Of a stretch of 64,000 nt of DNA, positions 7,990-16,745 are shown piece after piece. Position 1 is the first letter of the stretch. Each line of letters starts with the position of its first letter. A program made the position numbers and the translations under genes. The stretch spans positions 747,666 through 811,665 of the forward strand of contig JACRPS010000003.1 in NCBI GenBank assembly GCA_016223085.1. Direction: 5' to 3'. This stretch comes from Chloroflexota bacterium (GTDB lineage Bacteria; Chloroflexota; Anaerolineae; Aggregatilineales; Phototrophicaceae). The notes beneath the pieces are model-generated. The model was not told where the DNA came from and searched no databases. It worked only from the letters and a program-made list of their open reading frames with translations.

Positions 7990-8598
7990 CTACGCCTTAT
8001 CCAGCCGGATGACGCGGTACTGTCCGCCGAACAAATTTGGTTCGTCGTAGCTTAGCGTCAGTCCGGGCAGACCGCGCAGCAGATCGCTCAGGCGGCGGTT
8101 AGGGTCTGTTCCCAAAGAGCGAATCAGGCCGCCGATGAGTTGGCGGGCAGGGGTCAATCGCGCCTGCTCCGGCAGGAACTTGTCGAAGATCACCACGCGC
8201 CCGCCGGGGCGCAGCACGCGCCAGCCTTCCCGCAGCGCCGCCGCGCCGTCCGGCACGACACTCAGCAGCAGCGAAAACAGCGCCGCGTCAAAACTCGCGT
8301 CCGGGAAATCCAGTTTTTGCGCGTCCATCTCACACAGCGTCACGTCGCGCCCGGCGGCTTTGGCGCGCGCTTTCGCCAGCATCGCCGGGCTGAGATCGCC
8401 GCCCACAACCGTGATGGCTGCCGGAAGATACAGCAGATCGAGTCCCGTACCGATGCCGGGAATCAGCAGCTTTTCGCCCGGCTTCAGGTCAAGCAGGGCA
8501 ACGGCGCGCTGCCGGCCCCCATGTGAGATGGCCTTAAACAGCGTGTCGTAGACCGGCGACCACAGCCGGTAAATGCATAAGTTGTGCTGGTTATCCAT
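7990..8598 (-). CDS. Class I SAM-dependent methyltransferase
   Basis: 202 residues from the ATG at 8598, which follows an AAGGGGGG Shine-Dalgarno. Motif I is 'LLIPGIGTGLDLLYLP', with Pro where most methyltransferases have Asp/Glu-x-Gly. The acidic ribose-binding position follows in 'VVGGDLSPAMLAKA', and 'WRVLRPGGRVVIFDKFLPEQ' is the post-motif III region. This resembles UbiE-like and phospholipid N-methyltransferase families; the N-terminal 'IYRLWSPVYDTLF' fits lipid or quinone methyltransferases. The substrate is unknown. It is divergent from the GH2 gene, with 56 bases between starts. Confidence 0.8.
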   Translation of the reverse strand: MDNQHNLCIYRLWSPVYDTLFKAISHGGRQRAVALLDLKPGEKLLIPGIGTGLDLLYLPAAITVVGGDLSPAMLAKARAKAAGRDVTLCEMDAQKLDFPDASFDAALFSLLLSVVPDGAAALREGWRVLRPGGRVVIFDKFLPEQARLTPARQLIGGLIRSLGTDPNRRLSDLLRGLPGLTLSYDEPNLFGGQYRVIRLDKA

Positions 8599-8638
8599 AC
8601 AGCCCCCCTTTGCGGCTATGCCTGTCTCCATCATACGC

Positions 8639-8644
8639 TATAAT
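8639..8644 (+). promoter_or_regulatory. Putative -10 box (TATAAT) of the GH2 gene
   Basis: A perfect TATAAT ends 10 bases before the ATG at 8655, so a transcript from here would begin about four bases before the start codon and be almost leaderless. No clear Shine-Dalgarno precedes that ATG, which fits. There is no strong -35. Confidence 0.4.
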
Positions 8645-8654
8645 TCCGGCCACT

Positions 8655-10958
8655 ATGGATAAAATCACCGTAAGTACACCAACACAGTCCGGAGAAACCT
8701 GCCGCCTGTTGGGCGACTGGCAGGTTTCTCCTGTTCCGCTGGATTATGCTGTTTCTACTGGCGCGCTGCCTGCTGAGGGCTGGCTAACCATTCCCGAAGG
8801 CGCGCACTTGCAGCCGGTTCTGTATCCTGAGCGCCCGTACTGGGGCGACCACCTGCGCGCCATCAACAATCAGGCGTGGCTGTACCGGCGCGACTTCGCT
8901 GTGCCGGAAGGTATTCCGTACCGCCGTGCGCGCCTGCGCTTTGACGGTGTGGATTATTTCGCTGAGGTGTGGCTGAACGGCCAGCCTATCGGCCAGCATG
9001 AAGGCCACTTTGCGCCGTTTGCGTTCGATGTAACGGACGCGCTGCGCCCCGGCGACAATGACCTGCTGGTGCGGGTCACGTCGCCCTGGGACAAGCCAAA
9101 CCCGCACGGCAGCTACCCGATTGACCATGTGATTCGCGGCCTCGTCAAAGGACTGTACGAACACGCCGAAGGGGTGATTCCGCCCGATGTGAACCCCATC
9201 GGCATCTGGCGACCTGTGTTTCTGATGCTGGATGCCGGTATCAGCCTTGACTACGTTCGGATTCGCACCTCGCTGGATGGCACGGTGCATGTTGGCCTGA
9301 CGATGACCAACGCCACCGGCGCGGCCTGGCGCGGCGCTGTTACGCTGGACGCAAGCGCCGACAACCACGATGGCGCGGGCGCAAGCGCAGAACAATCCCT
9401 GAATCTGCCGGCAGGAACGCACGAAGTTGACTGCACATTCACTATTCCTGAGCCGCGCCTGTGGTGGCCCTGGGATCACGGCGACGCGAATCTGTACCGG
9501 CTAACCGCCAGTCTGCGGGATGACACGGGAACGGTGTTCGACCAGCAGGAAACCAGCTTTGGGATTCGCACCGTGCGGCTGGAACGAACGCCGCAGCGAT
9601 TCACCTATTTTATCAATGACCGCCCGGTCGCCATTCGCGGCTCGTCCTATATGCCGGGACTATACCTGTCACAGTTTGACCGGGAGGCGCTGGCGCGGGA
9701 CGTGGCGCTGGCGCGGGATGCCAATCTGAACCTGATGCGCGTCCACGTGCACGTGTCCCCGCCGGAACTGTATGACCTGTGCGACCGCGCCGGGATGCTG
9801 ATATTCCAGGACTTTGAACTGAACTGGGTGCAGGACACCTCGCCCGAATTTGCAGCGCGGGCGATCACGCTCCAGCGCGAGATGATTAACCTGCTCTACA
9901 ACCACCCCTCGGTCATCACCTGGGCCTGCCACAACGAGCCGACGATGGTGTTTGTCCGCCGGCAGAATCTGGAACGCCGGCCCGACCCGGCGCTTTACGC
10001 CGACGCGCTCCGGCAGGACCCGACACGCCCGGTGTTCATCTGCTCCGGGCAGATGGCCGACGACTGGCAGCGGTCGGGCGACGACCACTCGTATTACGGC
10101 GCGATCTGGTCAAAGCGGTACACCGACGTGCGGCGGCGCAGGCCGCGTTTGAATACCGAGTTTGGCTTTGAAGCGCCCGCCGCGCTGGAAACGCTGCGCC
10201 AGCACCCGGACGCGTGGGAACGGCTGAATCACCTCGACGGCGTGATCGAAGAACTGTGGAATTACCAGGCCGAACTGACGCAGTTCCACATCGAACATTT
10301 CCGGCGCTTGCGGGCGGAAACGTGCGCCGGTTACGTCCACTTCTGGCTCAACGATCTCGCGCCGCAGGTGGGCTGCGGCGTGCTGGATGTGGAGCGCCGG
10401 CCCAAAGGCGGTTACGCGGCGCTGCAACGCGCCTCCCAGCCGGTGCTGCCGGTGCTGGAACACGATGGCCGACGACCGATTGCGCTGTGGGTGCTCAACG
10501 ATACGCCTATGGTGTATCCTGATGCTCGGCTATCGTGGCATGTTTACGACGCGGCGGGACAGGTCTTGCTGAAGGTGACGCAGGTGTTGGATGTTGGCGC
10601 GAACGGCGCGCAGCGTGTCGGAACGTGTATATGGCCGCTTCCCCCGGCGCAGTGCGTCCGCATCGAACTGGCGTTGCGCGATGCGGACGGCAAGCTGGTG
10701 AGCGAAAATGTCTATCACCATCCGTTCCAGCCGTCGCCACGCCCACAGGGGTATCCCTGGAAGTTTGACCCCTATCTGGGCTGCAAAACCTTCGACCGCC
10801 CCGGCGCGCCCAGCCTGGCCGATCACAACATCAACCGCCTGTTTAAGCTCGTGCCGGTGCAGATGCGCGAGAACATCGCCGAATGGGCGCTGCGCCAGCG
10901 CCTGCCGGTGTGGCTGCTGTCGGCGGTGTCGCGCGTCGCTGAGTGGGTAATGCCCTAA
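8655..10958 (+). CDS. Glycoside hydrolase family 2 enzyme (beta-mannosidase/glucosaminidase-like)
   Basis: 767 residues. The N-terminal sugar-binding domain has 'WLYRRDFAVPEG' and 'RARLRFDGVDYFAEVWLNG', the usual GH2 jelly-roll. An immunoglobulin-like domain follows, then the TIM barrel with 'NLMRVHVHVSPPELYDLCDR'. The acid/base Glu is E428 in ITWACHNEP and the nucleophile is E502 in 'LNTEFGFEAP'. No signal peptide is visible, so it is probably cytoplasmic and acts on imported oligosaccharides. It resembles beta-mannosidase or exo-beta-glucosaminidase more than beta-galactosidase, but the sugar specificity is not readable. Start ATG at 8655; the open frame reaches back to 8610. Confidence 0.85.
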   Translation: MDKITVSTPTQSGETCRLLGDWQVSPVPLDYAVSTGALPAEGWLTIPEGAHLQPVLYPERPYWGDHLRAINNQAWLYRRDFAVPEGIPYRRARLRFDGVDYFAEVWLNGQPIGQHEGHFAPFAFDVTDALRPGDNDLLVRVTSPWDKPNPHGSYPIDHVIRGLVKGLYEHAEGVIPPDVNPIGIWRPVFLMLDAGISLDYVRIRTSLDGTVHVGLTMTNATGAAWRGAVTLDASADNHDGAGASAEQSLNLPAGTHEVDCTFTIPEPRLWWPWDHGDANLYRLTASLRDDTGTVFDQQETSFGIRTVRLERTPQRFTYFINDRPVAIRGSSYMPGLYLSQFDREALARDVALARDANLNLMRVHVHVSPPELYDLCDRAGMLIFQDFELNWVQDTSPEFAARAITLQREMINLLYNHPSVITWACHNEPTMVFVRRQNLERRPDPALYADALRQDPTRPVFICSGQMADDWQRSGDDHSYYGAIWSKRYTDVRRRRPRLNTEFGFEAPAALETLRQHPDAWERLNHLDGVIEELWNYQAELTQFHIEHFRRLRAETCAGYVHFWLNDLAPQVGCGVLDVERRPKGGYAALQRASQPVLPVLEHDGRRPIALWVLNDTPMVYPDARLSWHVYDAAGQVLLKVTQVLDVGANGAQRVGTCIWPLPPAQCVRIELALRDADGKLVSENVYHHPFQPSPRPQGYPWKFDPYLGCKTFDRPGAPSLADHNINRLFKLVPVQMRENIAEWALRQRLPVWLLSAVSRVAEWVMP

Positions 10959-11034
10959 CCGGAGGCTCAGGCCTCTGACGCTGCGGTATACTATTGCCCA
11001 TTATGGATTGATGCCAGTAGAAGGATTTTTACCC

Positions 11035-12369
11035 ATGTCCTCCCTCCTCATTCGCAACTGCCGCGTGCTGCAAATCCCGCTGGACGAACCCCGCGCCACC
11101 GTCCTCACCGGCCAGGATGTGATCGTGCGCGGCAACCGCATCGAAGCCGTGCAGCCCACCGGCCAGGCTGATATTTCGCACTTCCATGATGTCATCGAGG
11201 CGGACGGGATGCTGGTCATGCCCGGTCTCATCAACACCCACGCTCATGTGCCGATGGTCATCTTTCGCGGGCTGGCCGAGGACGTGTCCATCGAGAAGTG
11301 GTTTAATGATTATATGTGGCCGCTGGAAAGCAACCTCCAGCCGGACGACGTGTACTGGGGGATGCAGCTTGGCCTGGCGGAGATGATTCACGGCGGCGTC
11401 ACCTCCGTCGCCGACCACTATTTCTATATGGACAGAGCCGCGCAGGCGGTCGAAAAGGCCGGGACGCGCGCCCTGCTCGGTTGGGCGATCTTTGGCAGCG
11501 GCGGGATGGATGCCATCAACCAGACCGCGAATTTTGTGCGGACGTACCAGGGCGCGGCGGGCGGGCGCATCCGCACCTGGATGGCCCCTCACGCGCCCTA
11601 TACCTGCGATGATGATTTCCTCCGCGCCTGCGTGCAGAAAGCGGAAGAACTCGGCGTGGGGATTCACATTCACGTGTCGGAAACGATGGGACAGACCGAG
11701 GCCAGTCTGGAAAAACGCGGCCTCACACCGATTCAGGTGCTGGACCAGACCGGCGTGCTGGACGTGCCGACGCTGCTGGCGCACGTCGTCGGCGCCATGC
11801 CCGGCGACATGGCGATTCTGGCGCGCAAGCCAACCGGCATCGCCCATGCGCCCAAGACCTATCTCAAGCTGGCGATGGGCACCGCGCCGGTGCGCGCCTT
11901 CATGGGGCATGGCATCCCGGTCGGGCTGGCGACCGATGGCGCGGTCAGCAACAACACGCTCGACATCTGGGAATCGCTGCGGCTGATGGCGCTGACGCAG
12001 AAGCAGGAAGCCGGTTCGCCGGAGATGATGACCATCCCGCAAAACCTGTTTATCGCCACCCGCATGAGCGCCCGCGTCATCGGGCAGGCGCACGAACTGG
12101 GGTCGGTTGAGCCGGGGTATCTGGCAGATTTAATTCTGGTAGACCTCAGCGGCGTGCATCATCAGCCGCTGCACAGCGTCACCGCCAGTCTGGTGTTTAA
12201 CACCGCCGCCAGCGACGTGAACACGGTCATTTGTGACGGCAGGATCATCATGCAGGAGCGCAAACTGCTGACACTGCACGAGGGTGACATCGTGGCGCAG
12301 GTCAACGCCGGCATGGAACGGCTGGCGCAGCGTGTGCCCAGCCGGCGCATCCAGGTGTACAACCCGTAA
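11035..12369 (+). CDS. Amidohydrolase (SsnA/MtaD/TrzN-like deaminase family)
   Basis: 444 residues from the ATG at 11035, with AAGGA about ten bases upstream; an in-frame ATG at 11011 is possible. A metal-dependent hydrolase of the cytosine-deaminase-like subfamily: 'PGLINTHAHVPMVIFRGLAED' region with metal ligands H69 and H71, then 'IHIHVSETMGQTEAS', 'LLAHVVG', and 'VGLATDGAVSNNTLDIWES' with the metal-binding Asp. The order and 'RGLAEDVSIEKWF' fit methylthioadenosine/S-adenosylhomocysteine deaminases and related s-triazine hydrolases. Purine or thioadenosine deamination is the most likely role; the substrate remains inference. It lies downstream of the GH2 gene but has its own possible -10 (TATACT near 10986). 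Confidence 0.85.
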   Translation: MSSLLIRNCRVLQIPLDEPRATVLTGQDVIVRGNRIEAVQPTGQADISHFHDVIEADGMLVMPGLINTHAHVPMVIFRGLAEDVSIEKWFNDYMWPLESNLQPDDVYWGMQLGLAEMIHGGVTSVADHYFYMDRAAQAVEKAGTRALLGWAIFGSGGMDAINQTANFVRTYQGAAGGRIRTWMAPHAPYTCDDDFLRACVQKAEELGVGIHIHVSETMGQTEASLEKRGLTPIQVLDQTGVLDVPTLLAHVVGAMPGDMAILARKPTGIAHAPKTYLKLAMGTAPVRAFMGHGIPVGLATDGAVSNNTLDIWESLRLMALTQKQEAGSPEMMTIPQNLFIATRMSARVIGQAHELGSVEPGYLADLILVDLSGVHHQPLHSVTASLVFNTAASDVNTVICDGRIIMQERKLLTLHEGDIVAQVNAGMERLAQRVPSRRIQVYNP

Positions 12370-12565
12370 AGCCAGCCCACCCGCCCCGGGGCGACCGGTC
12401 TGGTTGCCCCTGCCGACTGATTGCCGATGTAATCGTCTGTGTCATTGATCGGCATTATGCAGCCCCATTCCTGCATTGACACATCCCTCATCCCTCCCGA
12501 ATGCAACCTTGCCCACTTTGTGTTATGCTAATCGCCGACGATGAGCACCCCTGGATAAGACCGGT

Positions 12566-14104
12566 ATGATCGGACGCAAACTACGGAATCGTTACGAAAT
12601 TCAGGAGCACCTCGGCGACGGCTCAACCGCAACCGTCTACAAGGCGCTGGACACGCGCCTGGGGCGGCAGGTGGCGCTGAAGGTGCTGCTGCCCCACGTG
12701 CGCGACAGCACCCGCAAACGTTTCTTTCAGGAAGCCAATGCTGCCGCGCAGTTGAACCACCCCAACATCATGGCAATCTACGACATTGCCGACGAGGACG
12801 ACCTCAATTTTCTGGTGGTGGAATTTGTTGAAGGCTATCCCCTGTCGCATTACGTGCCGTCGCCGCCGGACGTGGTGGTCAGGCTGGGCGTGCAGATCGC
12901 GCTGGCGCTGCACTATGCCCACCAGCGGTCGGTCATCCACCGCGATATTAAACCGGCCAACATCAAGGTCACGCCGGAAGGCCAGGTGAAGATCATGGAC
13001 CTGGGGCTGGCACTCCCGCGGGAAGCGACGCGCGTCACCGCCGATGGCATGGTGATCGGCACGCCGGCCTATCTCTCGCCGGAACAGGCGCAGGGCTTCC
13101 CGCTCGACAACCGCACCGACATTTATTCGCTCGGCGTGGTGCTGTACGAGATGGCGACCGGCCACCTGCCGTTTGACGCCGAGGAAATCCCGGCGCTGCT
13201 GTTGCAGCAGGTCAAACAGCCCCCGCCCCCGCCGCGCCTGATCGCGCCCGACCTGCCGGTTGAACTGGAACGCGCCATTCTGAAATCGCTGGAGAAAAAC
13301 CCGGCCCGCCGCTTCCAGACCTGCGAGGCGCTGGCGAACGCGCTGGAAGCCGCCATTTCACCGGCGCAGGCGGATGAGAAGGTTGGCCCGCCGACCGGCG
13401 AACATGCCACCACCCGGTCAACCCAGAGCTTCAACCGCCGCAGCAAACCGGCCATCCGCGTGCTGCTGGCGGACGATCACACCATCCTGCGGCGGACGCT
13501 GGCCTCCTTCCTGGAAACGCAGGACGATTTTGTGGTGGTGGGCGAAGCGCCGGAGGGCGATAGCGCCCTCAAACAGACGCTGGCGCAGCTCCCGGACGTG
13601 CTGCTGCTCGATCTGAACATGCCGGGCAAAGGCGGGCTGGACATTCTGCCGACCATCCGCGCCGAGGCGCCGAACGTGAAGGTGCTGATACTGACCGGGC
13701 GCGAGGAAGAATGGTACATCATGCGCGCGCTGCGGGCCGGGGCGCACGGGTATATCCTGAAGTCTGCCGATGAGCAGGAACTGCTGGACGGCATCCAGAA
13801 GGTGACACAGGGTCATATGGTGCTCGGCCAGGGTGTGGCAGAACGCATCGTCGGCGGTTTGGTCGGCGGGGGTGGCAGCGCCGACTCCGCCAAGATCAAC
13901 GAACAGGAGCGCCAGGTACTGCTGCAGGTGGCCGCCGGACTGGAAAATGCCGAGATTGCCCGTGCGCTGCAACTGCCGCTGACGGTGGTGATCGAATCGC
14001 TGGCGCAGGCGATGAACAAGCTGGGCGCGAAGGAGCGCAACGCCGCCGCCCTGCAGGCCCTGCGTGAAGGCTACATCAGCCTGGAAGAACTGCACGACCT
14101 GTAG
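12566..14104 (+). CDS. Fusion of Ser/Thr protein kinase with a NarL-type receiver/HTH region
   Basis: 512 residues. Residues 8-265 are a Hanks-type kinase: glycine loop LGDGSTATVYKALD, 'VALKVL' lysine, catalytic HRDIKPAN (H125-D127), a DLG variant of DFG at D145, and 'GTPAYLSPEQ'. After a polar linker, residues 295-410 are a receiver domain ('IRVLLADDHTILRRTL', phospho-acceptor D349 in 'LLLDLNMPGKGG', then 'LILTGREE' and 'YILKSA'). Residues 440-505 look like a LuxR/NarL helix-turn-helix but the usual 'T.RE.EVL' motif is degenerate ('INEQERQVLLQVAAGLENAE'). No membrane segment is seen, so it is cytosolic. Kinase and response regulator are normally separate; the fusion suggests autophosphorylation cross-talk, which is inference. 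Confidence 0.88.
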   Translation: MIGRKLRNRYEIQEHLGDGSTATVYKALDTRLGRQVALKVLLPHVRDSTRKRFFQEANAAAQLNHPNIMAIYDIADEDDLNFLVVEFVEGYPLSHYVPSPPDVVVRLGVQIALALHYAHQRSVIHRDIKPANIKVTPEGQVKIMDLGLALPREATRVTADGMVIGTPAYLSPEQAQGFPLDNRTDIYSLGVVLYEMATGHLPFDAEEIPALLLQQVKQPPPPPRLIAPDLPVELERAILKSLEKNPARRFQTCEALANALEAAISPAQADEKVGPPTGEHATTRSTQSFNRRSKPAIRVLLADDHTILRRTLASFLETQDDFVVVGEAPEGDSALKQTLAQLPDVLLLDLNMPGKGGLDILPTIRAEAPNVKVLILTGREEEWYIMRALRAGAHGYILKSADEQELLDGIQKVTQGHMVLGQGVAERIVGGLVGGGGSADSAKINEQERQVLLQVAAGLENAEIARALQLPLTVVIESLAQAMNKLGAKERNAAALQALREGYISLEELHDL

Positions 14105-14179
14105 AAACATAGCGCAGAGGCACGAAGGTTTGAACCTTGCCAGTGGCCCGTGTGTGAAACATCTAGCCGTAATCGGGCT

Positions 14180-14205
14180 TAGGGACGAGGCATGCCTCGT
14201 CCCTA
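14180..14205. repeat. Palindromic element, GGGACGAGG class
   Basis: Perfect 26-bp palindrome centred on GCATGC with TAGGGACG/CGTCCCTA ends, between the kinase fusion gene and the M3 peptidase gene. Same class as the element inside the YfhO-type gene at 56981-57008. Confidence 0.9.
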
Positions 14206-14245
14206 CAGTTGTACCAGAATATTTGTCATAGACAGAGGATTCCTC

Positions 14246-15952
14246 ATGCTCAACACCTTACCCCAAACGGCCCAGGAATTTATGAACTGGGACTGGCCGC
14301 AGATCGAACCGCTGTACCGCGACCTCGAAACGCGCGAACTGACCGCCGCGACCGTGAACGACTGGCTGGCGGACTGGTCGCGCCTGAGCGATTTTATCGG
14401 CGAAGCGGTGGCGCGGCTGCACATCGCCACAACCGTAGATACCACCGACACCGCCGCGCAGGAGCGTTTCCACACCTACCTCGAAACGGTGATTGAGCCG
14501 GTGGAGCAGGCGGAACAGAAGCTGCGCGAAAAGCTGCTGGCAACCGGACTCCAGCCGGAAGGTTTTGCCATCCCCCTCCGCAACATGCGCGCCGCCGCCG
14601 AACTGTTCCGCGATGCCAACGTCCCCCTGTTCACCCAGGAGCAAAAACTGAGTAACGAGTACGACAAAATCGTTGCCGCCCAGACGGTCGAATGGGAGGG
14701 GCAGGAAGTCACGCTGCCGCAGCTCAGGCCGGTGTATCAGGACGCCGACCGGGGCAAACGCGAGCGCGCCTGGTGGCTGGCGACCAACCGCTGGCTGCAC
14801 GACCGCGCCGCGCTCAACGATCTGTGGCGGCAGTTTATGGACCTGCGCCGCCGGATTGCCAGAAACGCCGGTTTTGAGAACTTCCGTGACTTCCGCTGGA
14901 AGCAGTTCGGGCGCTTTGATTACACGCCGCAGGACTGTGAAACCTTCCACGCCGCCATCGAACAGGTCGTCGTGCCGGCAGCCGTCCGCATCTACGAGCG
15001 CCGCCGCCGCCAGTTGGCGCTGGATACGTTGCGCCCCTGGGATACCGACGTCGACCCGCTGCACCGCCCGCCGCTGCGCCCGTTTAAGGACGTGGCCGAT
15101 CTGGATGAGAAGGCGGAAGCGATCTTCCGGCAGGTGGACCCCCAGCTTGGCGACTACTTCGGTATCATGCGGCGGGAAAAGCTGCTTGACCTGGACAACC
15201 GCAAGGGCAAAGCACCGGGCGGCTACCAGCAGGATTTGCCCGCCTCCAAACGCCCGTTTATCTTCATGAACGCGGTTGGCCTGCACGACGACGTACAAAC
15301 CCTGCTGCACGAAGGCGGCCACGCCTTCCACTGCTTCGAGAGCGCCGGCCTGCCCTACACCCAGCAGCGCAGCTACAGCCCGGAAATCGCCGAAGTTGCC
15401 AGCATGAGCATGGAACTGCTGGCCGCGCCCTACCTGACGACCGAACACGGCGGTTACTACACCCCGGCGGAAGCCGCCCGCGCCCGCATCGAACATCTGG
15501 AAAGTATGATTCTGTTCTGGCCGTACATGGCGGTGGTGGACGCCTTCCAGCACTGGGTCTACACACACCACGACGAAGCGACCGAACCCGATAACTGTGA
15601 CTGGAAGTGGGATGAGTTATGGGCGCGCTTCATGCAGGGCGTGGACTGGAACGGCCTGGACGATGCCCGCAAAACCGGCTGGCAGCGCAAGCTGCACATC
15701 TTCCAGATTCCGTTTTATTACGTGGACTACGGGCTGGCGCAGGTTGGCGCGGCACAGGTCTGGCGCAACGCCCTACGCGACCAGGCCGGCGCCGTCCGGC
15801 AGTACCGCTACGCCCTGTCGCTGGGCGGCACGCGCACCCTGCCGGAACTCTACGCCGCCGCCGGCGCGAAGTTCGCCTTTGACGCGGCAACGCTGGGCGA
15901 ACTGGTGTCGCTGATCGAAACGACGATAGGCGATCTCGAAACCGTGTCGTAA
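14246..15952 (+). CDS. M3-family oligoendopeptidase
   Basis: 568 residues. The zinc site is TLLHEGGHAFHCFESAG, with H355, E356 and H359 as the HExxH core; the distal Glu ligand follows in 'PEIAEVASMSMELLAAPYL'. These are hallmarks of the M3B oligoendopeptidase F group, cytosolic zinc enzymes that cut peptides of about 5-20 residues. Length agrees (about 560-600). The ATG at 14246 has AGAGGA upstream; the open frame reaches back to 14192, inside the palindromic repeat, which is not a credible start. It stands alone, followed by a CACAGAG repeat. Confidence 0.9.
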   Translation: MLNTLPQTAQEFMNWDWPQIEPLYRDLETRELTAATVNDWLADWSRLSDFIGEAVARLHIATTVDTTDTAAQERFHTYLETVIEPVEQAEQKLREKLLATGLQPEGFAIPLRNMRAAAELFRDANVPLFTQEQKLSNEYDKIVAAQTVEWEGQEVTLPQLRPVYQDADRGKRERAWWLATNRWLHDRAALNDLWRQFMDLRRRIARNAGFENFRDFRWKQFGRFDYTPQDCETFHAAIEQVVVPAAVRIYERRRRQLALDTLRPWDTDVDPLHRPPLRPFKDVADLDEKAEAIFRQVDPQLGDYFGIMRREKLLDLDNRKGKAPGGYQQDLPASKRPFIFMNAVGLHDDVQTLLHEGGHAFHCFESAGLPYTQQRSYSPEIAEVASMSMELLAAPYLTTEHGGYYTPAEAARARIEHLESMILFWPYMAVVDAFQHWVYTHHDEATEPDNCDWKWDELWARFMQGVDWNGLDDARKTGWQRKLHIFQIPFYYVDYGLAQVGAAQVWRNALRDQAGAVRQYRYALSLGGTRTLPELYAAAGAKFAFDAATLGELVSLIETTIGDLETVS

Positions 15953-15957
15953 AAACC

Positions 15958-16033
15958 AACACAGAGATTCAGAGGTACAGAGGCACAGAGATAAGTACGG
16001 CTCTGTGCCTCTGTGTCTTTGTGGCTCTGTGTT
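15958..16033. repeat. CACAGAG-rich inverted repeat
   Basis: About 76 bp with AACACAGAG at 15958-15966 and CTCTGTGTT at 16025-16033; the inner arms AGAGGCACAGAG and CTCTGTGCCTCTGTG also pair. Related to 3919-3968. It follows the stop of the M3 peptidase gene and may act as a terminator. Confidence 0.75.
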
Positions 16034-16047
16034 CTGCTTTTTCCCTC

Positions 16048-16075
16048 TTGAAATTCTCAAATATGAGAATATAAT
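16048..16075 (+). promoter_or_regulatory. Promoter with an embedded palindromic operator before the regulator-ABC operon
   Basis: TTGAAA at 16048-16053 and TATAAT at 16070-16075 are separated by 16 bases, a near-consensus housekeeping promoter. The spacer is filled by a perfect inverted repeat, ATTCTC at 16053-16058 and GAGAAT at 16065-16070, six bases apart. A repressor bound here would block RNA polymerase, and the first gene downstream encodes a winged-helix regulator, so autoregulation is the simplest reading. Confidence 0.7.
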
Positions 16076-16100
16076 CAATAACGGTAATGAGGGATAAACC

Positions 16101-16673
16101 ATGCGTACCCCAAAAGCCGATTTAATTCTCCATCCGGTGAGAATGCGCGTGCTGATGGCGCTGGCCGGACGGCAGATGACCGCCCGCCAGATCGCCGCGC
16201 TCCTGCCGGACGTGCCACCGGCCACGCTCTACCGCCATCTGAATACGATGACCGAAGGCGGCATTCTGGCCGTCGTGGAGGAAAATCGGGTGCGCGGCAC
16301 GGTCGAGAAGGTATACGCGCTGGCGAGTCCACACGCCGCCTATCTGTCACCGGCAGACGTCAGCGGCATGACCAAAGATGACTATATGCACCTGTTTACG
16401 ACCTTCGCTGTCTCGCTGCTGGGGGATTTCGCCCGCTACCTGAACAGCCGCGATGAGATTGACCCGGTGAAAGATAACGTCGGCTTTCAGAAGTTGCCCA
16501 TGCATCTCAGCGACGAGGAGATGCGCGAGTTCGGGCAGGGGTTAAACGACCTGTTCAGCCGCTTCGCCGCCAACCCGCCTGCTCCCGACCGCCAGCGCCG
16601 TCTGTTCAGCCTGATTTTTATGCCCGACCCTGATCCGCCGGACAGCACCGAACAACCGCAACAAAATTCTTAA
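16101..16673 (+). CDS. Winged-helix (ArsR-like) transcriptional regulator
   Basis: 190 residues. The N-terminal 75 residues form a winged helix: 'LILHPVRMRVLMALAGRQMT' then 'RQIAALLPDVPPATLYRHLN' as the recognition helix and 'VEKVYALA' as the wing. The C-terminal 110 residues are a helical domain without recognisable motifs that probably binds ligand or dimerises. The gene heads an operon with an ABC-type export ATPase and permease (16746 and 17681). A promoter with an embedded palindrome lies 25 bases upstream, so it is probably an autorepressor controlling the transporter. The inducer is unknown. Confidence 0.8.
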   Translation: MRTPKADLILHPVRMRVLMALAGRQMTARQIAALLPDVPPATLYRHLNTMTEGGILAVVEENRVRGTVEKVYALASPHAAYLSPADVSGMTKDDYMHLFTTFAVSLLGDFARYLNSRDEIDPVKDNVGFQKLPMHLSDEEMREFGQGLNDLFSRFAANPPAPDRQRRLFSLIFMPDPDPPDSTEQPQQNS

Positions 16674-16745
16674 AAATGCGTATTAAAAGAAGGCTGACAG
16701 CCAGTAGCGTGTTGACGGCTGGCCGTTCGCCAGAAGGGGGACAAC

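Noticed and set aside
12382-12420. A palindromic element in the gap before the kinase fusion gene (GGGGCGACCGG...GCCCCTGCC).
   Set aside because: It has the GGGGCGA start and CCCCT end but the arms do not pair well and TAG/CTA ends are missing; too decayed to call.
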